DNA from: Gavia stellata
Lineage: Eukaryota; Chordata; Aves; Gaviiformes; Gaviidae
DNA length: 64,000 nt
NCBI RefSeq assembly: GCF_030936135.1
Contig: NC_082595.1
Coordinates: 86,914,451 to 86,978,450, forward strand
Reading direction: 5' to 3'
The position numbers and the translations under genes are program-made. How positions within the stretch are numbered: position 1 is the first letter of the stretch; every line of letters begins with the position of its first letter. The notes beneath the pieces are model-generated. The model did not search any database and was not told the DNA's origin. It saw only the letters and a list, made by a program, of their open reading frames with translations. Shown one piece after another: positions 47,625 to 61,800 of the stretch.

Positions 47625-48335
47625 GTGATTCAGGCCAGGGCCTGACTGCCTGGGGGGTAGATCTGCTGAAGAGGCCCTGGTGGTCCTGGTGGGCAGTGAG
47701 CTGAGCCTAAGCCAGCAGTGAGCCCTAGCAGCAGGGATGGCCAACAGCATCTGAGCTTGTAATAACAGGAGTATGGTCAATTGACTTGGGGTGATGCTTA
47801 TTCCCCTTTACTTTGCTCTCATGAGACCTCATCCAGATTAGGATGTCCAGTTTTGCTCCCAGTCCTCCCTTTGCAACACATAGATAAACTGGAGCAACTT
47901 CAGTGGAGGTTGCCAAGATGGTCAGGGCTGGAGTACATGCCCTGTGAGGAGAGGCTGAGGGAGCTGGGCTTCTTCAGTTTAAGGTGGCTTCAGAGGGACC
48001 TAACAACAGCCCCCAGTACCTGCAGAGAGGGTGTCAAGGAGTTGGAGCTAGGTTCTTCACAGTGGTGCATGGTGGAAGGATGAAGGACAATGTCGCAAGT
48101 TGAAACAAGAGAGGTTCACACTGAGTATGAGGAGAAACCTTTTCCCCACAAGGACAGCCCAGCAGTGGAACAGATTGGCCAGAGAGATTGTGCAGTCTCC
48201 ATCCTGGGATATTTTCAAGAACTGCCTGAGCAACCTGGTCTGACCCCATAGCCGACCCTGCTTTGAGGACAAGGTTGGGCTAGAGGCCTCCTGGGATCCC
48301 TTCCAACCTGAACAAGTCTGTGACTCTCAGCTGAC
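47625..48335 (+). mobile_element. CR1 LINE 3' portion (second copy of the cluster)
   Basis: Forward CR1: AGCCTAAGCCAGCAGTGAGC, GGATGGCCAACAGCATCTGA, GTGAGGAGAGGCTGAGGGAG and CTGGGATCCCTTCCAACCTG, ending GTCTGTGACTCTCAG. It abuts the preceding CR1 almost directly and covers the same part of the consensus again, so it is a separate insertion. Confidence 0.88.
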
Positions 48336-48479
48336 CATGCACTCTGACTTCTCCTTCATGCCCTTTCTTCTTGTCAAGGTCAACAATGTCAGGAGAGGAG
48401 CTGAGATCAAAACTGAACACAGCATTACATCACTCTCCTAATCTGCATTGTCCCTGGGTTACTGAATGCTCTGCTTAGT

Positions 48480-48950
48480 TCCACTCACCACACTACAGAC
48501 TAGATGTAGGAGAACCAGGAAAGATACAGAAAAGAGCACTGTGAGGAAAGACTAAGCCAGCTAGGTTCTGCAACTTGAAGAGAGGTGCTGGGTCTGGATG
48601 CACCACAGGCCGAGGAAGTGCTGAATACTGAGGCGATGCTAAAAAGGGAATGGTAAGTCACTGTTTCTTGGGATACAAGAAGTAGAGAGCACTCAACAAA
48701 ATGATCAGGCAGCAAGTTTAAAAGCAAACAAGACTTGTTCATGAGTATATACAACATTGTGAAAGATTTTGCGGAGATCAAAAGCACAAGTAGATTCAAG
48801 AAGTGATTAGATGAATTCATGGAAAATACATTCATTGGTACACAGGGATTTGGATGAAACTGTCACCTCAGGAAGTTCCTAAATGACTGTTTACTGGAGG
48901 TCAAGAGGACATTCAGGAGAAATTTCAGCTTATGCATGGCCTTGATTGTG
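48480..48950 (+). mobile_element. Old CR1-like fragment
   Basis: Weak forward CR1 resemblance: GATCAGGCAGCAAGTTTAAA, CAAGTAGATTCAAGAAGTGA and TTAGATGAATTCATGGAAAA. It is much more diverged than its neighbours; the ends are uncertain. Confidence 0.5.
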
Positions 48951-49215
48951 CCCCTGTGCATCTGCTGCTGCCCACCACAGAGGAGAGTCCTGTGCTGGAT
49001 GGACATTGGCTATTCTGACACTTCTCGGTACTATCTCCCTAGTAGCAACCATAGCCTGCTCCTGCTCCCTGATGAGGGTGGATGAAATGGGCAGGTAAAG
49101 GAAGAGACACCACAAGTTCTGAAGGAAAAGGAAGCCACGTGAGAGAAAGGCTCAGGAATTAGGAGACCACACTTGTTACTGACCTGGGGTTGTTGGATAG
49201 CTCCAGACTAGCAAA

Positions 49216-49237
49216 TTTTTTTTTTTTTTTTTTTTTT
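49216..49237. repeat. Poly-T run, 22 bases
   Basis: Uninterrupted T22 about 70 bases upstream of a CR1 3' fragment. Confidence 0.95.
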
Positions 49238-49304
49238 GCCACATTATCCCCATCTATAAAATTTGTCTTTTTCAGTCTTCTGTGGGGGTTATTAGCATTC
49301 AAAT

Positions 49305-49560
49305 ATTAGTAAATATGAAACACAGCAAGTGCCATCTGAACATAAGGAAACACTTTTTCACTGTGAAGGTTACTGAGCGCTGGCACAAATTGCCCAAGAG
49401 AGTCTGGGGAGTCTTCATCCTTGGACTTATTCGAAAGCCTGCTGGACATGCTTCTGGGCAGCCTGCTCTAGGTCACCCTGCTTGAGCAGGCAGGTTGGAC
49501 CAGATGACCTCCAGAGGTCCCTTCCAACCTCAAACACTCCGTGATTCTGTGATTCTGTGA
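49305..49560 (+). mobile_element. CR1 LINE 3' fragment with intact octamer tail
   Basis: Forward CR1 tail: CATAAGGAAACACTTTTTCA, TGAGCGCTGGCACAAATTGC, CTGCTTGAGCAGGCAGGTTG and GACCTCCAGAGGTCCCTTCC, ending in tandem GTGATTCTGTGATTCTGTG. It looks the youngest of the cluster. Confidence 0.92.
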
Positions 49561-50938
49561 AATACCAATATTAGTAAATATTAAATGTAATTAACATGTT
49601 AGGACTATTCATGTTAGACTGTTGAACCTGCCTGGAAGTTCAACAATGTGCCTGAGAAAGAAGGGGAGCCGCTCCCTGTTTAAAGGGAGTTTTTAGCCAT
49701 GTTTTTTGACATGACCAATATTGCAGTGCTCTACGTAACCTACTCTTTTATGAGGATTGTCTTGCACTGTATTTGGATGCTTCTTGAGGTCCACGTGGGT
49801 GAAATCATAACTGCCATCCACCGATGACTTCTTTACAATATCTCAGCAGGACGGAATACTCCTAAGCAAGTATATTAGATGACTAGATGGCAACCTCATG
49901 TTCAAAGATAAGTGTGATGTTTTTACAACCATATCTTCCTCTCCAGCAAGCTGGGCACACAGCTACTTTCACTATCTACGCATTGCCACCAACTTCTGTA
50001 TTTGAAGCTTTGTCTTTGTTCAGCTTTGATGCATTTATCAGGGCAGATGCCCTTGGCTGAGCTCATAAACACAGCTGTTACCAGAAAACATATGAATATT
50101 ACCCCAGGGAGAAAACAGAAGTGTTTGGTGTGTATGTGACTGGTCTCCAGTTGTGAACATCTCGGTTTACACCTGTCCCTGACTGCTACTATGTGCTTGT
50201 GCAGAGCAGGTCTGCGCTGCAAACACCTTGACTAGCAATTGCGATGATATCCATGCCATGAGCACAGTGTTGCTAATTGACCTTTCTTATTACATGAGTT
50301 TTGCAACTTCAGTACACAGAGTTATTGCACCTGGTTGCTTCTAAAACCCAGGTTTACATGGATACCTCTGTATTACACTGCACTCTGTACAGCAGATATC
50401 CCCAGGTGTATATACAGCATGTCCTTACTGCTGGCCAGGGTGGGCTTTACATGACAGTAGTGACACTGCTTTGCAGTTGGAAGATTATATGGCAATGCTG
50501 GCTTGTCCAAAATAACTAGATAGGAAGACAAAAGATACTATTTATTGCTACTTATTAACAGTATGAGTCCCGGAAACATTGCGATTTTCCATTGTCCATT
50601 GTGTAAGATCTTCCATTGCCAGTTAACCTTTTAATTTTATTCTTCCCTAAACAAACAGAATCAGGAGGATGAGCAAAAAATTCACTTTTATCTCAGGCTT
50701 TACCCCAAAGCAGTGTTACCATATAAAATAAATAGCTTGGATACTAAGGCATAGAGATTCGGGTCCAGACAAGAAGAGGATATAGACAAGATTTAGATGT
50801 GTCTATGTGAACCTACAATTCTGAAAATTACTCTTTCTCTGCCCCTAAATTTGGAAGATTCAACATGATTGTAGCTTTATAGTATTACCTATATACAGGC
50901 AGATATACATGCATGTACCTGCAAACACCCACACATAC

Positions 50939-50985
<47 letters not shown>

Positions 50986-52784
50986 GAGATACATATGCAA
51001 AGACTTGACAAACTTGAGCAGCTTTGCATTTGGCTCATGCAGAGTGGGAATAGAAGGCGAGGGTTCCTTCCACATCAGCTCATGGCATTCCCTGGCATGG
51101 AGTGAGCTGCTCACAGCAAAGAGAAGTAGCTGCTCTGTCCTTGAGAAACTCCTTCTGTATTTTACACAAACACATTAAGGGTAGTTGGAATTAATGTATT
51201 CTATGTGAAATATATCCACCTTATTTAAAAGCAAAGTTTCATCCTTCTGCTGTTTTCAATTTTTAAGATGTAAAATATATCAGGCCTATGTGAGATGAGA
51301 TGGCACGCTGATGACAGTCTGCATGACAATGTATAGACAAAGAGGGAAGAAGAGAGTTAAAATGCAGTTTTTCTGTGTGTTTGACCCCATGCTGAGCTGT
51401 AACATTTTGTTTCTTGCTTTAATCTTTGCTTGGTATCTCACTTGTTATTGTAACTTTGCCTAATTTTTCTCTCGCTTTTCTTTCTTTATGCTATTTCTTC
51501 ATATAAATACAAAAAGCACAGCAGTAAGCATTAAAAACAACAAAATCAGAATGACTTCAGCTGGCTTACAGCAGGGATGAATTTCCTCCCCTGCCATAGG
51601 CCGAGCAAAGGAGAGACGAGAGGAATGGATTTCTTTAAAGTAATCAAATGCAGACGTCTCACATTCATGCAGCTTTTAAATCATCAAGTCCAGGGTGTTT
51701 ATCTGTCCACTCTTTTTCTTTGTCAGTTGCTCTCATGACTGGTTTTCTTGAAATGTACTTTATGTCACGTTGAGATGATTGAGAGATGGTTTTCTTGGTG
51801 CAATTCATTGATTAGGAAATTAATACTAGAGGCACAGCGGTCTATGGATTTACGCATTGCTTTGGAAAGCATAAATGAAACTTTACAAAAATGGCACAGT
51901 AGCATTATAAACCTACCCGGCAGCAGTAGTTTCCCAACTTGAAATGAAGAACAGCAGCGAATTAGGCCCTGAAGTTTAATGACCCAAGTAGGAGAGGGAG
52001 AGTGAGCGCCCTTTGTATGCAAGCCAGGAACCGGTTGCCTTGACAGTCAGTGAAAGTCAGATCAAAAGGCTGTTTGAAAACCCTGGCTTTTAGAAGCAAA
52101 GATGGGAAACAACATCTTTCTTTTCTAGCTCTGGAGTTGGGAGATAGAGGAAACAATAGCTATTGTATAGATAGAGAGTTATTTGAATTCTCCCTGCTAC
52201 CTCTGCGCACCTGATCAAACAGCCGGCGGTTGAAAGGCTGATGTACCGTCAGGCTTCCTGCCTGATATAAGCGTGATAAAAATTGCTGCAGCTGAAACAT
52301 CTAAGAGCACAAAGCTTCGGAAAAAACCAGATCCCAGGGAGGAAAAGCGAGGCAACACAAAACGAGTCCAAAGTTGGGACCCTGTTGTTCTGGCCTGTGC
52401 AGGCTTCAGAGGAAGACCAAGGGGAGGAGAGAAAATGGCTTTTCTCCAAATACGCCTTGGATGGGCTGTACACGAGCACTAAAGAAGACACACTTCCAAC
52501 CCCACCTTTTCTTTCACATAGTCTTACCCCAATACACTAGTACCTCAACTCCGTGTATCCCTCTCCTATTAACAACCCCCTCTCAGTCCAGTATCCTACT
52601 CTCCTACCTGCTCCTGTGGGATCCCTAACATACCCCAAACTCCCTCCCTGGCTTCAGCAGCTGGGATCCCTTATCTCACCTCTCTCCACTTCACCCTTCT
52701 TTTTCCCACATCAGTCCATGTTTCCTACTTTTTCTGCCTCATACCTTCTCCTGCAGCCAGAGCCAGGGCACAGCCGCAACGTCG
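49561..52784. other. Non-coding interval
   Basis: No gene recognised. It contains the (CATA)n(TA)n tract at 50933–50981. Several short open frames are present, none with family resemblance. Confidence 0.45.
50933..50981. repeat. (CATA)n(TA)n microsatellite
   Basis: About four CATA units merge into about sixteen TA units. Confidence 0.93.
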
Positions 52785-52855
52785 ACCCTGCTAGGTGACC
52801 CTGGGCTTGGACTAGACGATCTTTTGAGGTCCCTTCCCACCTAAACCTTTCTGTG
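52785..52855 (+). mobile_element. Very short CR1 3' end fragment
   Basis: CTAGGTGACCCTGGGCTTGG, ACTAGACGATCTTTTGAGGT and CCCTTCCCACCTAAACCTTT, followed by one decayed octamer. Only the extreme 3' end was inserted or retained. Confidence 0.8.
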
Positions 52856-55800
52856 AGTATGTAAGCACTGAGCTCCGTGATGAGAGAGGCAAGAGGAGGG
52901 AAATGGAACTAACTAAAACTGCCCTGTTCAGAGTCGTGAAGATGGAGTTTGAACTACATCACTGAGTGCCAGGCCTGTTTTTTAACCACTTCAGCACATT
53001 TGCTACCTAAATGAAGTCTCTGTGCAAACCTTGGTGTATTTTTCCTCTGAGAAAAGGCAGACAGGGGAAAATACTACCTTCCCTGAGACACTTGGCCAAG
53101 GACAGCCCCCAGTGACCTAGGCTGCTGGGCAGCAGGAGCGAGATGCAGGGGGACTGCCCAGCTGGGGCATGAGAAGTAACATGAACTGATGGAGGGATGG
53201 GAAATGGCGAGGACATGGATGGGGACAGGTGAAAAGCTGGAAGCAAAATTCCGGTTCAGCCAGCACGTACAATCCTGACAGCTCCGGACAACAAAATGTA
53301 AGTCAATATTGTGTCTCCAGGGCTGTGTGGGAAAGCCATGCTACTGTCTGCGTTCATTAGGAAAACGAACTCTTAAACATTCCTGCTATGAAAAATATAT
53401 CCGTTGTAAAGTGCAAAGAAGCAATTTATTTCAGTAAAAGAGATGGCAATTCTATTTAAGGGACGGTGTATTCATATCCCCATTATAATCTGCTCTAGGT
53501 AAAATAGATACAATTACTGCATTTTCACTGGGAATGTTGTCAAGACAACTTTTAGTGCTGCTATTTTGAGAAATTTGTAATACTATGCAATTTAAAAAGA
53601 CATGATTTAATATACTTCTATGTTGTATCCACTTTCTCAAGTTCTTTAGCCAGTCACAGAGCACTTTCAGCTTTACAGCAATTTCAATGTTGCCAGCAAT
53701 TCTGATTGTGTGTTAGTAGCAATGTGAAATGCAGAGTACAGTCCCCACTAGTTCCTGTCACCACTGGGGAGGGCTGTGCTCCGTGTTTGCAGTGTTCGGA
53801 GGCTGATGGAGAGTGAAGGCATGGCCAGCATCCATTGGGCTGAGCTGGGGCACCAAAGGCCATCCAGCAGGTTGGCTTTGCAAAGTCAGCCTTGCAGGGC
53901 CTGCCTACCAGTTTATGTTGTTCTTTTGCTTTTGATTTTCTTTTGATTTTTAAATCACTATGTGGGAGAGAGCATTTGAACACTTGAAAATTATTCTTCA
54001 ACTGGAGCCAAAAAAGAACGGTCTTACACTGCAGAAACAGTGAAGGGATACGTTTATCCTGGTGGCCTGGGGACTTGGAAAGTGCTTTGGATGACATAAG
54101 GAGGTTTGAACATAACTAATGGGAATTATATAGGATGAGCATGTTTCAGATGTTAAATCACTGAGACTAAATAAGGATGGATTAGACACAACTTTTTATG
54201 AATGCATACTAATGAACTGCTCTTTGGAAGCCTTCCCCTACTTGCGGTCACGCTGCTAGCAGCATTACCAGCCCTGCGAGCTCAGTCATCAGGGAGGTGA
54301 CTGAAATAACTGACAGCCTGGCTCAGATACTCATTGTAATTAGGTCTGGTCCTTTAATTTTGCTCTCACATTTTCTTTCGCACGGTCTGGCAATTAAGCC
54401 GCTGTCCTGCTGACCCAACTACAAGCCAGGGAATCAACTAAGGCAATATAAGGTGCTGCTGTGCGGTGTAACTGTCTCACGCTAAGGACTGGATTGGTAG
54501 TCCTGTTTTCATGAATAGAACTCGTCTCCCTAATCCCAATACTTCTCTGTCTTTAACAAATGGCATCAGCAGATTCTTTGAACAAAGGGACAGGTGTTCA
54601 TTGTGTTTCATAGCCCAGAGACAGGTAATGTGGGAAAAGGAAGAGCACTCTGTCATTGGCCACAGGGGAAAAAGGGAATACGAATGCAGGTTGTATAACA
54701 CGAGTTTCCCCAGACGTCTTTAGCCCCAATTCACTCCTAGTACCTAATGTGGGACTGTGGCTAGTGGAGGAATACATTGCTTTTCTGTAAGGGTGCTGAG
54801 AAGTCATGCAGGTGAACTGACCCCTTATTTGCTTGGCTCTGGAAAGCTCAAGTGAGTTTACGGCATGCCCAGCCTGTGCGTCGCAGTCATGCCAGCAGGT
54901 CTCCTGCTGCTCCTGGGTCTAGCAAATCCATACACCTGGCAGAGTTTTCCCTTTGCAACATGGGAGCCTCTAGCTTAAGGATTATCGTAGGCTTTCCCTT
55001 CCTCATTTTGCCACTTTGTACTATCTGGGTCCTGATCTCTTCCAAATTGGATTATCCTCTTATTCTTTCTGGTGCCCCTGAAATCAGTGAAGTCAATGTA
55101 GTGTAAGTGATGGTGAGACCGTACTAGAGAAGATTAAAGAAATGCAATGGGTTTTACAGGCAAAAATAAAGAACCAGAGCAAGTAACAGTATGTAAGCCA
55201 GGATACAAAAAAGCACAAGGCAAAAACAGGTAGGGAAAAAAGTACCCCAAAGTGAAGAGAGGTAAAAGATAGAGGGAAGGGGCAAGACAGAGTAACAGAA
55301 GTAGCAAGGATACAAGAAGACAGCACACAAAGAAATAGACAGTGTGTCTGACTAAGAGAACAGCAATCTAGAAACCACAAGGAAGGGAACAAGAAGAGGG
55401 GAAAACAGCATGAAGTGAGGAGGGTAGAAACCTTTAGGACAACTGAACAACACAGAAACAACGTTGAAAGCTGAGAGTGTGGGAGGCTTTTCCATAAAAA
55501 AACAAGTACAGAAAAATGTAATGAAATCGTGTGCTGAATTCGTTCTGTTCAGGCTCATTTTCTCAGCAGCAGTGATTACCGCAACAACCAGCAATGGAGG
55601 CGTTCTCAAGGTCATCTCATCTGACTGCCTGCAGTGCAGAGAGCTTCTCAGAGCCAATAGTGACTTTTATTTGCTTCCCCCAGCTTTTAATAATGACTAA
55701 ATATAAACTGAGCTGTTGGCAATGTAAGTTATGTTCTCTGCGAGCAGTAAGAGCATATGTTAGACCCTGAAGATAAGGGGTACAGTGTGGAGGTGAGGGA

Positions 55801-58800
55801 GGTTGTAGGTTGCAGTAAGTGTATTAGTGAGGACAGAAGTGACAACGGTTGCCTGTTTTTAGGGAGGTGATTCTGGCTTGTCTGTCCTTCCACAGTTCAC
55901 TTGAGAAGACAGGCCCCAAGGTGCTCTGCAAATAAACCCAGCTCTGTCGTAGCGCCCAGTCCTCTGGGCTGAGACTAGACAAATTCCTCCATTTTCTGCT
56001 TTTCAGTTTTCTTTGACCGTGGGCTGCACAGATAGAAATATGCACAGCTGCATATGGTATGTTGTTGAACACACACCAGGATGCCTCGGACATTCTGGCT
56101 CTGCTGCAGGTATTTCATTATATCAGTTTGAGAAACACTATTATAAAGTAATATAATGCAGTCCCGCTCTCATCATGCATCACTCTGCGTGGAAAGTTAA
56201 ACAACAGGAGTGCTTAGGAGATCATTAACACCACAGAGAAAGTGATCTTGCCTGAGAGGAGAAATAAAACTTAAAACAGTCCAGGGACTCAAAGGTTTAA
56301 TGCAAGTTTGTTGAAAACTGGATGGGAGCAATTTACTCTGAACCCAATGGGAATGACGTGCCACAGCTGAACACTGTGCAGAGGCCGCGGCCTCAGCCAT
56401 CTCACTCTGCAGAGTTTTCAGCTTGGGTAATGGTGGGGTGTTTTTCTTGGTCATCCCCTAAGTGCATCACTGACTGCCCTAAAATGCATTTGAGAAGTAT
56501 CCAAAGTAAGGTAGAAATAGACCTAACCATGGTTTAGATTTTTCCTTCTAAGATTAGGGACATAATTGCACTTTCTGGGCTTCCTGTTTGCTTGGGCAAT
56601 AGAAATTTCTGGATCAGAGCACGGCATTTAGCCATGTACTTCACTAGATGAAGCACTAGATGAAGTACATCAAACATTGCCTAACAAGACTGATCTTTTG
56701 TATGGGAACATTGCTAAATATAACTCAGCTTCTGTCGTTCTCCACAGTATGATACAAACAGCTCCATATCAGCTGGATATCAAGAAAAGAGGCAGAGAAA
56801 GCAGACCCTTCAAAAGGGCAGACCTCTCCCCAGGCCCATCTCCCAAGGGGAGGAGGGTGGGGTACCCTGAGTGAGGGTGTCAAGACACAGAAGCCAAACC
56901 ACGCACACATCGCAGGTGCTTAGGTGCGGTGCTTTGGCAGCTCAGCTACCATTTTTAACAGCCCCCAGGAGGGCAGCATCCCCAAGTCAGCTTCTGCACC
57001 CCAGGCCAGGAGCCGAGGATGGCGGGAGGTGACCCCTCTGCTCAGGGGCGGCTGCACTACCTACAGCCCTTTCCCCTGGACTGTAGGAGCTGAGACATCT
57101 CCCCTGCCCCAGTGCAGGCAGAGGGACAGGGGCCAGCATCCATCTGGCTCAACATTGGCAACCGCCAGCACAGATGTCTGTGCCTGAGCTGCTCAGGCTG
57201 TGCTCTCCTTATAGCCAGCAGACATATAGTCAATATAATGAATCAAGCTAGGCTCTGCTTTATCTTGACCTGGAATCAATGTCTGAAATTGTTCAGGTGA
57301 AGGAAACACTGGACGCGCATTTATCTCCTGAGTGACAGTATAGAGAAGTAAAAGGGTCTGGGCTCCTCTGTCTCCGATAAGGGAGTCCAGATCAGCTGTA
57401 GCTGTGCATATTGTGGATGTCTCAAGTTATCCGAGACGAGTGTGATGCCAAATGCTTTGTCTGCTCAGCTGTAGCTCACGGGCCTGCTGATCACCACCCA
57501 CAAATTTAAATCAGACTCCCTCTTTCTAGCCAGGACAGCCAAGACATGAGCAAAGGAATGCAGGGAGCTTGGCACGGGAGCCACAGGCAAAACAGTCCAC
57601 ACTAGGGATCCCTCAAAAATGGGAGGAGAAAGTCTTTGGCTTATTTTCTGGAGGAGGCGAAAGTAGAGTATAGGGATCTCTATTCCTCTCCCTGGTTTTG
57701 CTGCAAAGTAGGAGATGGAGGGAAAAAAAAAAGTAGTTTATTCCTGTAGGCCACAGGTTAGTCAATACATTGAACCTGAGGTCCAGCTGATGAGGCTCTG
57801 CGTGGGTAAACCAGATGTAGAACACCCAGCTCATGAGATGAGCATTTGTTTAGATACTTACTTTGTTTTCCGAGGGCACTCAGTAAGCATCACTGGTTTG
57901 CATTGCCTTAATCCTCAGCTCCCTTCCGTCTGGTTCAGATTGCAGCTCGCTAACCCCCGCAACACACACACCCGAGACCTTTTCTGATTTATTACCAGGC
58001 TGGGGAGAATCTCAAGTGTAGAAATTAGTCCACTGTGCATTAAGCGAGTTTCCTACATAAAGCATGGTGCCTTAAGGCTTGTTACTGTGTCACTGGTTTC
58101 TGAAAGCAGCTAAAACGAAGCTCAAAACCGCTTCACATATTTTCAGTAGGAAATCATAAATCTTCTCTGTCATTTTGGCAGCCCTCTTCCTCCTCTGCCC
58201 TCCCATGAAATTCTGTTTTCTATACTGATTTCCATCATTTCTTGCACTGTGAGCCTGACTTGCTACCATTGCTGATTTCATGTATTTTACCATCCCACAG
58301 GAAAAGGAGCAGGGAGGTTGTTTTTTTTCCTCCCTCCAAACGTAGAGCATTTATGCCAGCGTTGGAGGAGAAGCATCATGTCCTCTTGCACCACCCCTCA
58401 GGACTGAGGGCTCCTTGGAAGCCAGGTCTCTTCCTAACGTTTTGTGAGCCTGGTGAGTGTAGATGAGTGCAGGTCTGTCGGATAGACTTTCTTGGGCCTG
58501 TCCTGGGCTGGGCATGTATTGCACATTGCCTGTGGTCTCCAGGGAATGAACCCAGTGACGCTTCCCTCGCCCTTGGTCAATCCCGTTCAGTGAGTTCCCG
58601 GCATCTCTTCTGTGCCGGGGGTGACCAGGGACAGGGCTGGCTGTACAACGTGAGGATCAACTCACTGCCCCTTCCCCTTGCTATTAATAAGTGGAAACAG
58701 CACAGAGATGTATCTTCTGGTTCACCACGAGATGGTGGTAAATGCTAGCACTGGGCCGGTGCCGGAGCATCGCCCGGCCAGCGCCGGCTTCCCTGTCCAG

Positions 58801-61800
58801 CCCCAGCAAAACCATACCGGCGTGACAGATTTATGCCGGGCATCCGCAAATGCTGGCAGCGCACTCTACTTTCATTAGAGCCTAATTTTCTCGCCTTCTG
58901 ACTCCTTTACCTTTTCATGTTATAGTCCCTACCCTGGACGTTCAGACTTGTCCTCCCTGTTTACCCCTTGTTACCTGTACTGCCGTTCTCCCTGCCACTA
59001 GAGTTAGGGGTTCGCTGCAGAGGTCCCTTCCAGCCTTGTTTCGCACACACGCTGTCTCATACCACGCAGGGAAGAAAAGATGGCAGCTCTCACCAGCGGC
59101 TACACCTGCGGTTTGGTGGGGGCAAATCAGGATTATCTGCAAAGGGCGGGCAAAGGGAGTCCATCTCACAGCCTGGGCTCCCCACTGCTCTGGCACAGGA
59201 CTCAGGGAATTATCTGTCTCACAGAAAGTGCCTTCATAATAGGCATTGACTACCTTAGAGTAGCCACTGCGGTACAAATGCTGTGCAGGCAAGACAGCTT
59301 GGGCTTGAAGCTTCATTATAAACCACACAGAAAGATCCAGAGTTGACTTTTCCACTGCAATGAAAAGCAGTATGTTCCTTCTGCATTTGCAGTCTAACGT
59401 GGAAAACCATGGAAAGAAAAAACCCCAGTCCTTACAGCCAAACACAGGTGCAGCCCCCCGTATGTCAGTGTTCCCTGCTGCGGGCATGAGAGGCGCGCGC
59501 TGGCCGGAGTCCCACGGGCAGACGCCACGAGGTGCACTGCCGCAGTCCCGGAGCACGCTCGGCATCGGCAGGTGCTTGCTGCTGGCTAATAAATACCTGC
59601 TTACAACTTTAACCCCTTGGCTTATAAACTGTAATACCTCTTCCAGTCCTCCTGCGCAGCTCGATGTAGGAGCTTCACCCACGTAAGAATTTGGTGAGAA
59701 ATGTTTCAGAAAACCCAGGTGGTCCAGATCACTGCAGGGGCCCAGGGGATGGAGAGTAGGGTCAGACAGGACATGCAGCCCCAGGCTCCTGCCTCCAGAT
59801 GAGGCTGAGCTTGCAGGGTCGGGGTGTCACCCAGCGGTGACTGTGGGTGGCTTGCTGTCAGGACAGGCGAGTTGGAGTTCATTTGCGCAGGGAAAAGTAG
59901 CTGGGACCCCAGTGCTCATCGCTGCAGCCTGGTCAGCGGTGGCTTCAGAGGTGGCACAAAGGCAAGTTTCCCACGGCAGAGGAAAGGGGGAGGGAGCCCC
60001 ACAGGACTGTGCTAGCCGAGCGCCTCGGGAGTGGGTATGAGCAGGGGAGGCTCGTGTCAGGCAACCTGTAAGACAGCATCCACGCTGCATGTGTCATCTG
60101 GGCCCAAATTCTGGGGTTTAATCCAAGATGCTGGCTGAGCTGCTGCTGTTGTGAACAAATTAGGTCCTAACAAACACTGGACAAGCCTCTCGGCTCATAC
60201 TTGCTGCCTCCTGACCGAGACCTCTGCTGTTTGCGTGAAGCTGCTCCTTGGCTCTGCTCCTGTGCAAACTCAACAGAGTCACTTAGATGGCAGGTGGTGT
60301 AAGAGGACCTCTTTGAACCAGAAAAGAGACGGACATGAGACTTGGCAGAGCACTGGGGTCTTACAGCCCTGCCTCTCACAACTGACTCGCACAGCATAAA
60401 GATGCAAACTCCAGCTGCCCTGGCAGGCCAGCCACTTGTCTTAGGGGCTACGGAGGATGCTGAAACCCCGAAAAGGAGCCCCATGAGCCTGACCATAGGA
60501 GCTACGTGGCTGTTGCTGAACACGTAGTACTGGCATACTGTATGACTGAGGATCTGTGTGCTGCAGGGACCACTTAATGACAGTGAGCTTTTTTCTTTTT
60601 AATTAAGGGCAGCATTCTTCCCCCTCGCTTTAAGTGTCATGCTTCTAATGCATTTTATAATCAAACTATCAAAATTCTTCCAGGCAGAAGTTAGTAATAT
60701 CAGCCATCCAGTTTGGTTATAGCAGCACTGACCTCACCTGGGTGGCAGGATCAATTCTGAGCACCACTTTAGAGACACATCGGTGCTGGGCGATGAAGGT
60801 ATACTCGGGAACAGCTGTTAGATATTAATACTCAGTGAACAAAATACAGTATTTACGTACACGAGGAAGCAAAACACTTAAATATTCTTTACATGACTTA
60901 GCTACTCTCTGCTGCAGCCCTTTGGTTTAGTTAAACCTTTATAACCTCATTTGTATAGCCAAGCTGTCTTGGCATATTATCAGGTTTGGCTCAAGCAGCC
61001 AAACTTCATTACACAGAAAGCAGAATCTTAGATATGTCCAGCCATAAAATGGATTCACTGAAGAGACCCAGCTGAAAACAAAGACTGAGCCAAATCTGGT
61101 CCAAGCCTCAACCGATCCCACATTGATCCTTAGGTCCAAATTTTCTCAGAGTTCAAAGCTGATGGCTAGGACTGTCCAACGCATCTTGCCATCTCAAGCC
61201 TGGGTTTATTTGCGTATACCTTTGCCCAATCAGCAAATATTTACACCAAAGCTTTCCTTTCCAGGTGTGTGTTGCAGGCTGGGTTTTCTTCAAAGTTTTC
61301 AGCCAAAACAGTTCTGAGGGCATTCTTTTTCCTTAACTTAAGCATGGCCAGGTTTAAGACAAACAAAATCCCACATCCCCCTCCCAATACTCTGGCAGTC
61401 TTCTGCAAAATGCTGGGGTGCTCTTTTTATTGGAAGAGGGACTTGGAACTGGACAAAAAAGTAACCTTACTGCTGAGATGGACATTTTCTAATCTCAGTG
61501 AAAAGTCTGTCTCAATTTGGCCAATTCATAAGGCTTTGGAAAAAACCCAAGCCAGCTGTAGTTCACATGTGCTCGCCAGAGGCCAGCTAGAGCTTGCAGG
61601 CTTCGTTCTCTGGTGAGTTCATGAGCATGGGACATGCTCCAGGGCCCAGAGCAGGGCTTCCCTAGCAATTGCAGTTCCTAACTGCTTCAGGCCAGAGCAG
61701 CTCTAAATCCAGATATTCGGAGTGGAAAGCATGGATTTTTATTTTTTTTTAGTCACCTGTTTGTTTCCAGGCTACATGAAGGACATCAGCTGAACTGAAT

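Noticed and set aside
54852-55106. 84-codon frame running up to a GTAAGTG site
   Set aside because: No convincing acceptor or partner exon; a single donor-like match is expected by chance in this length.
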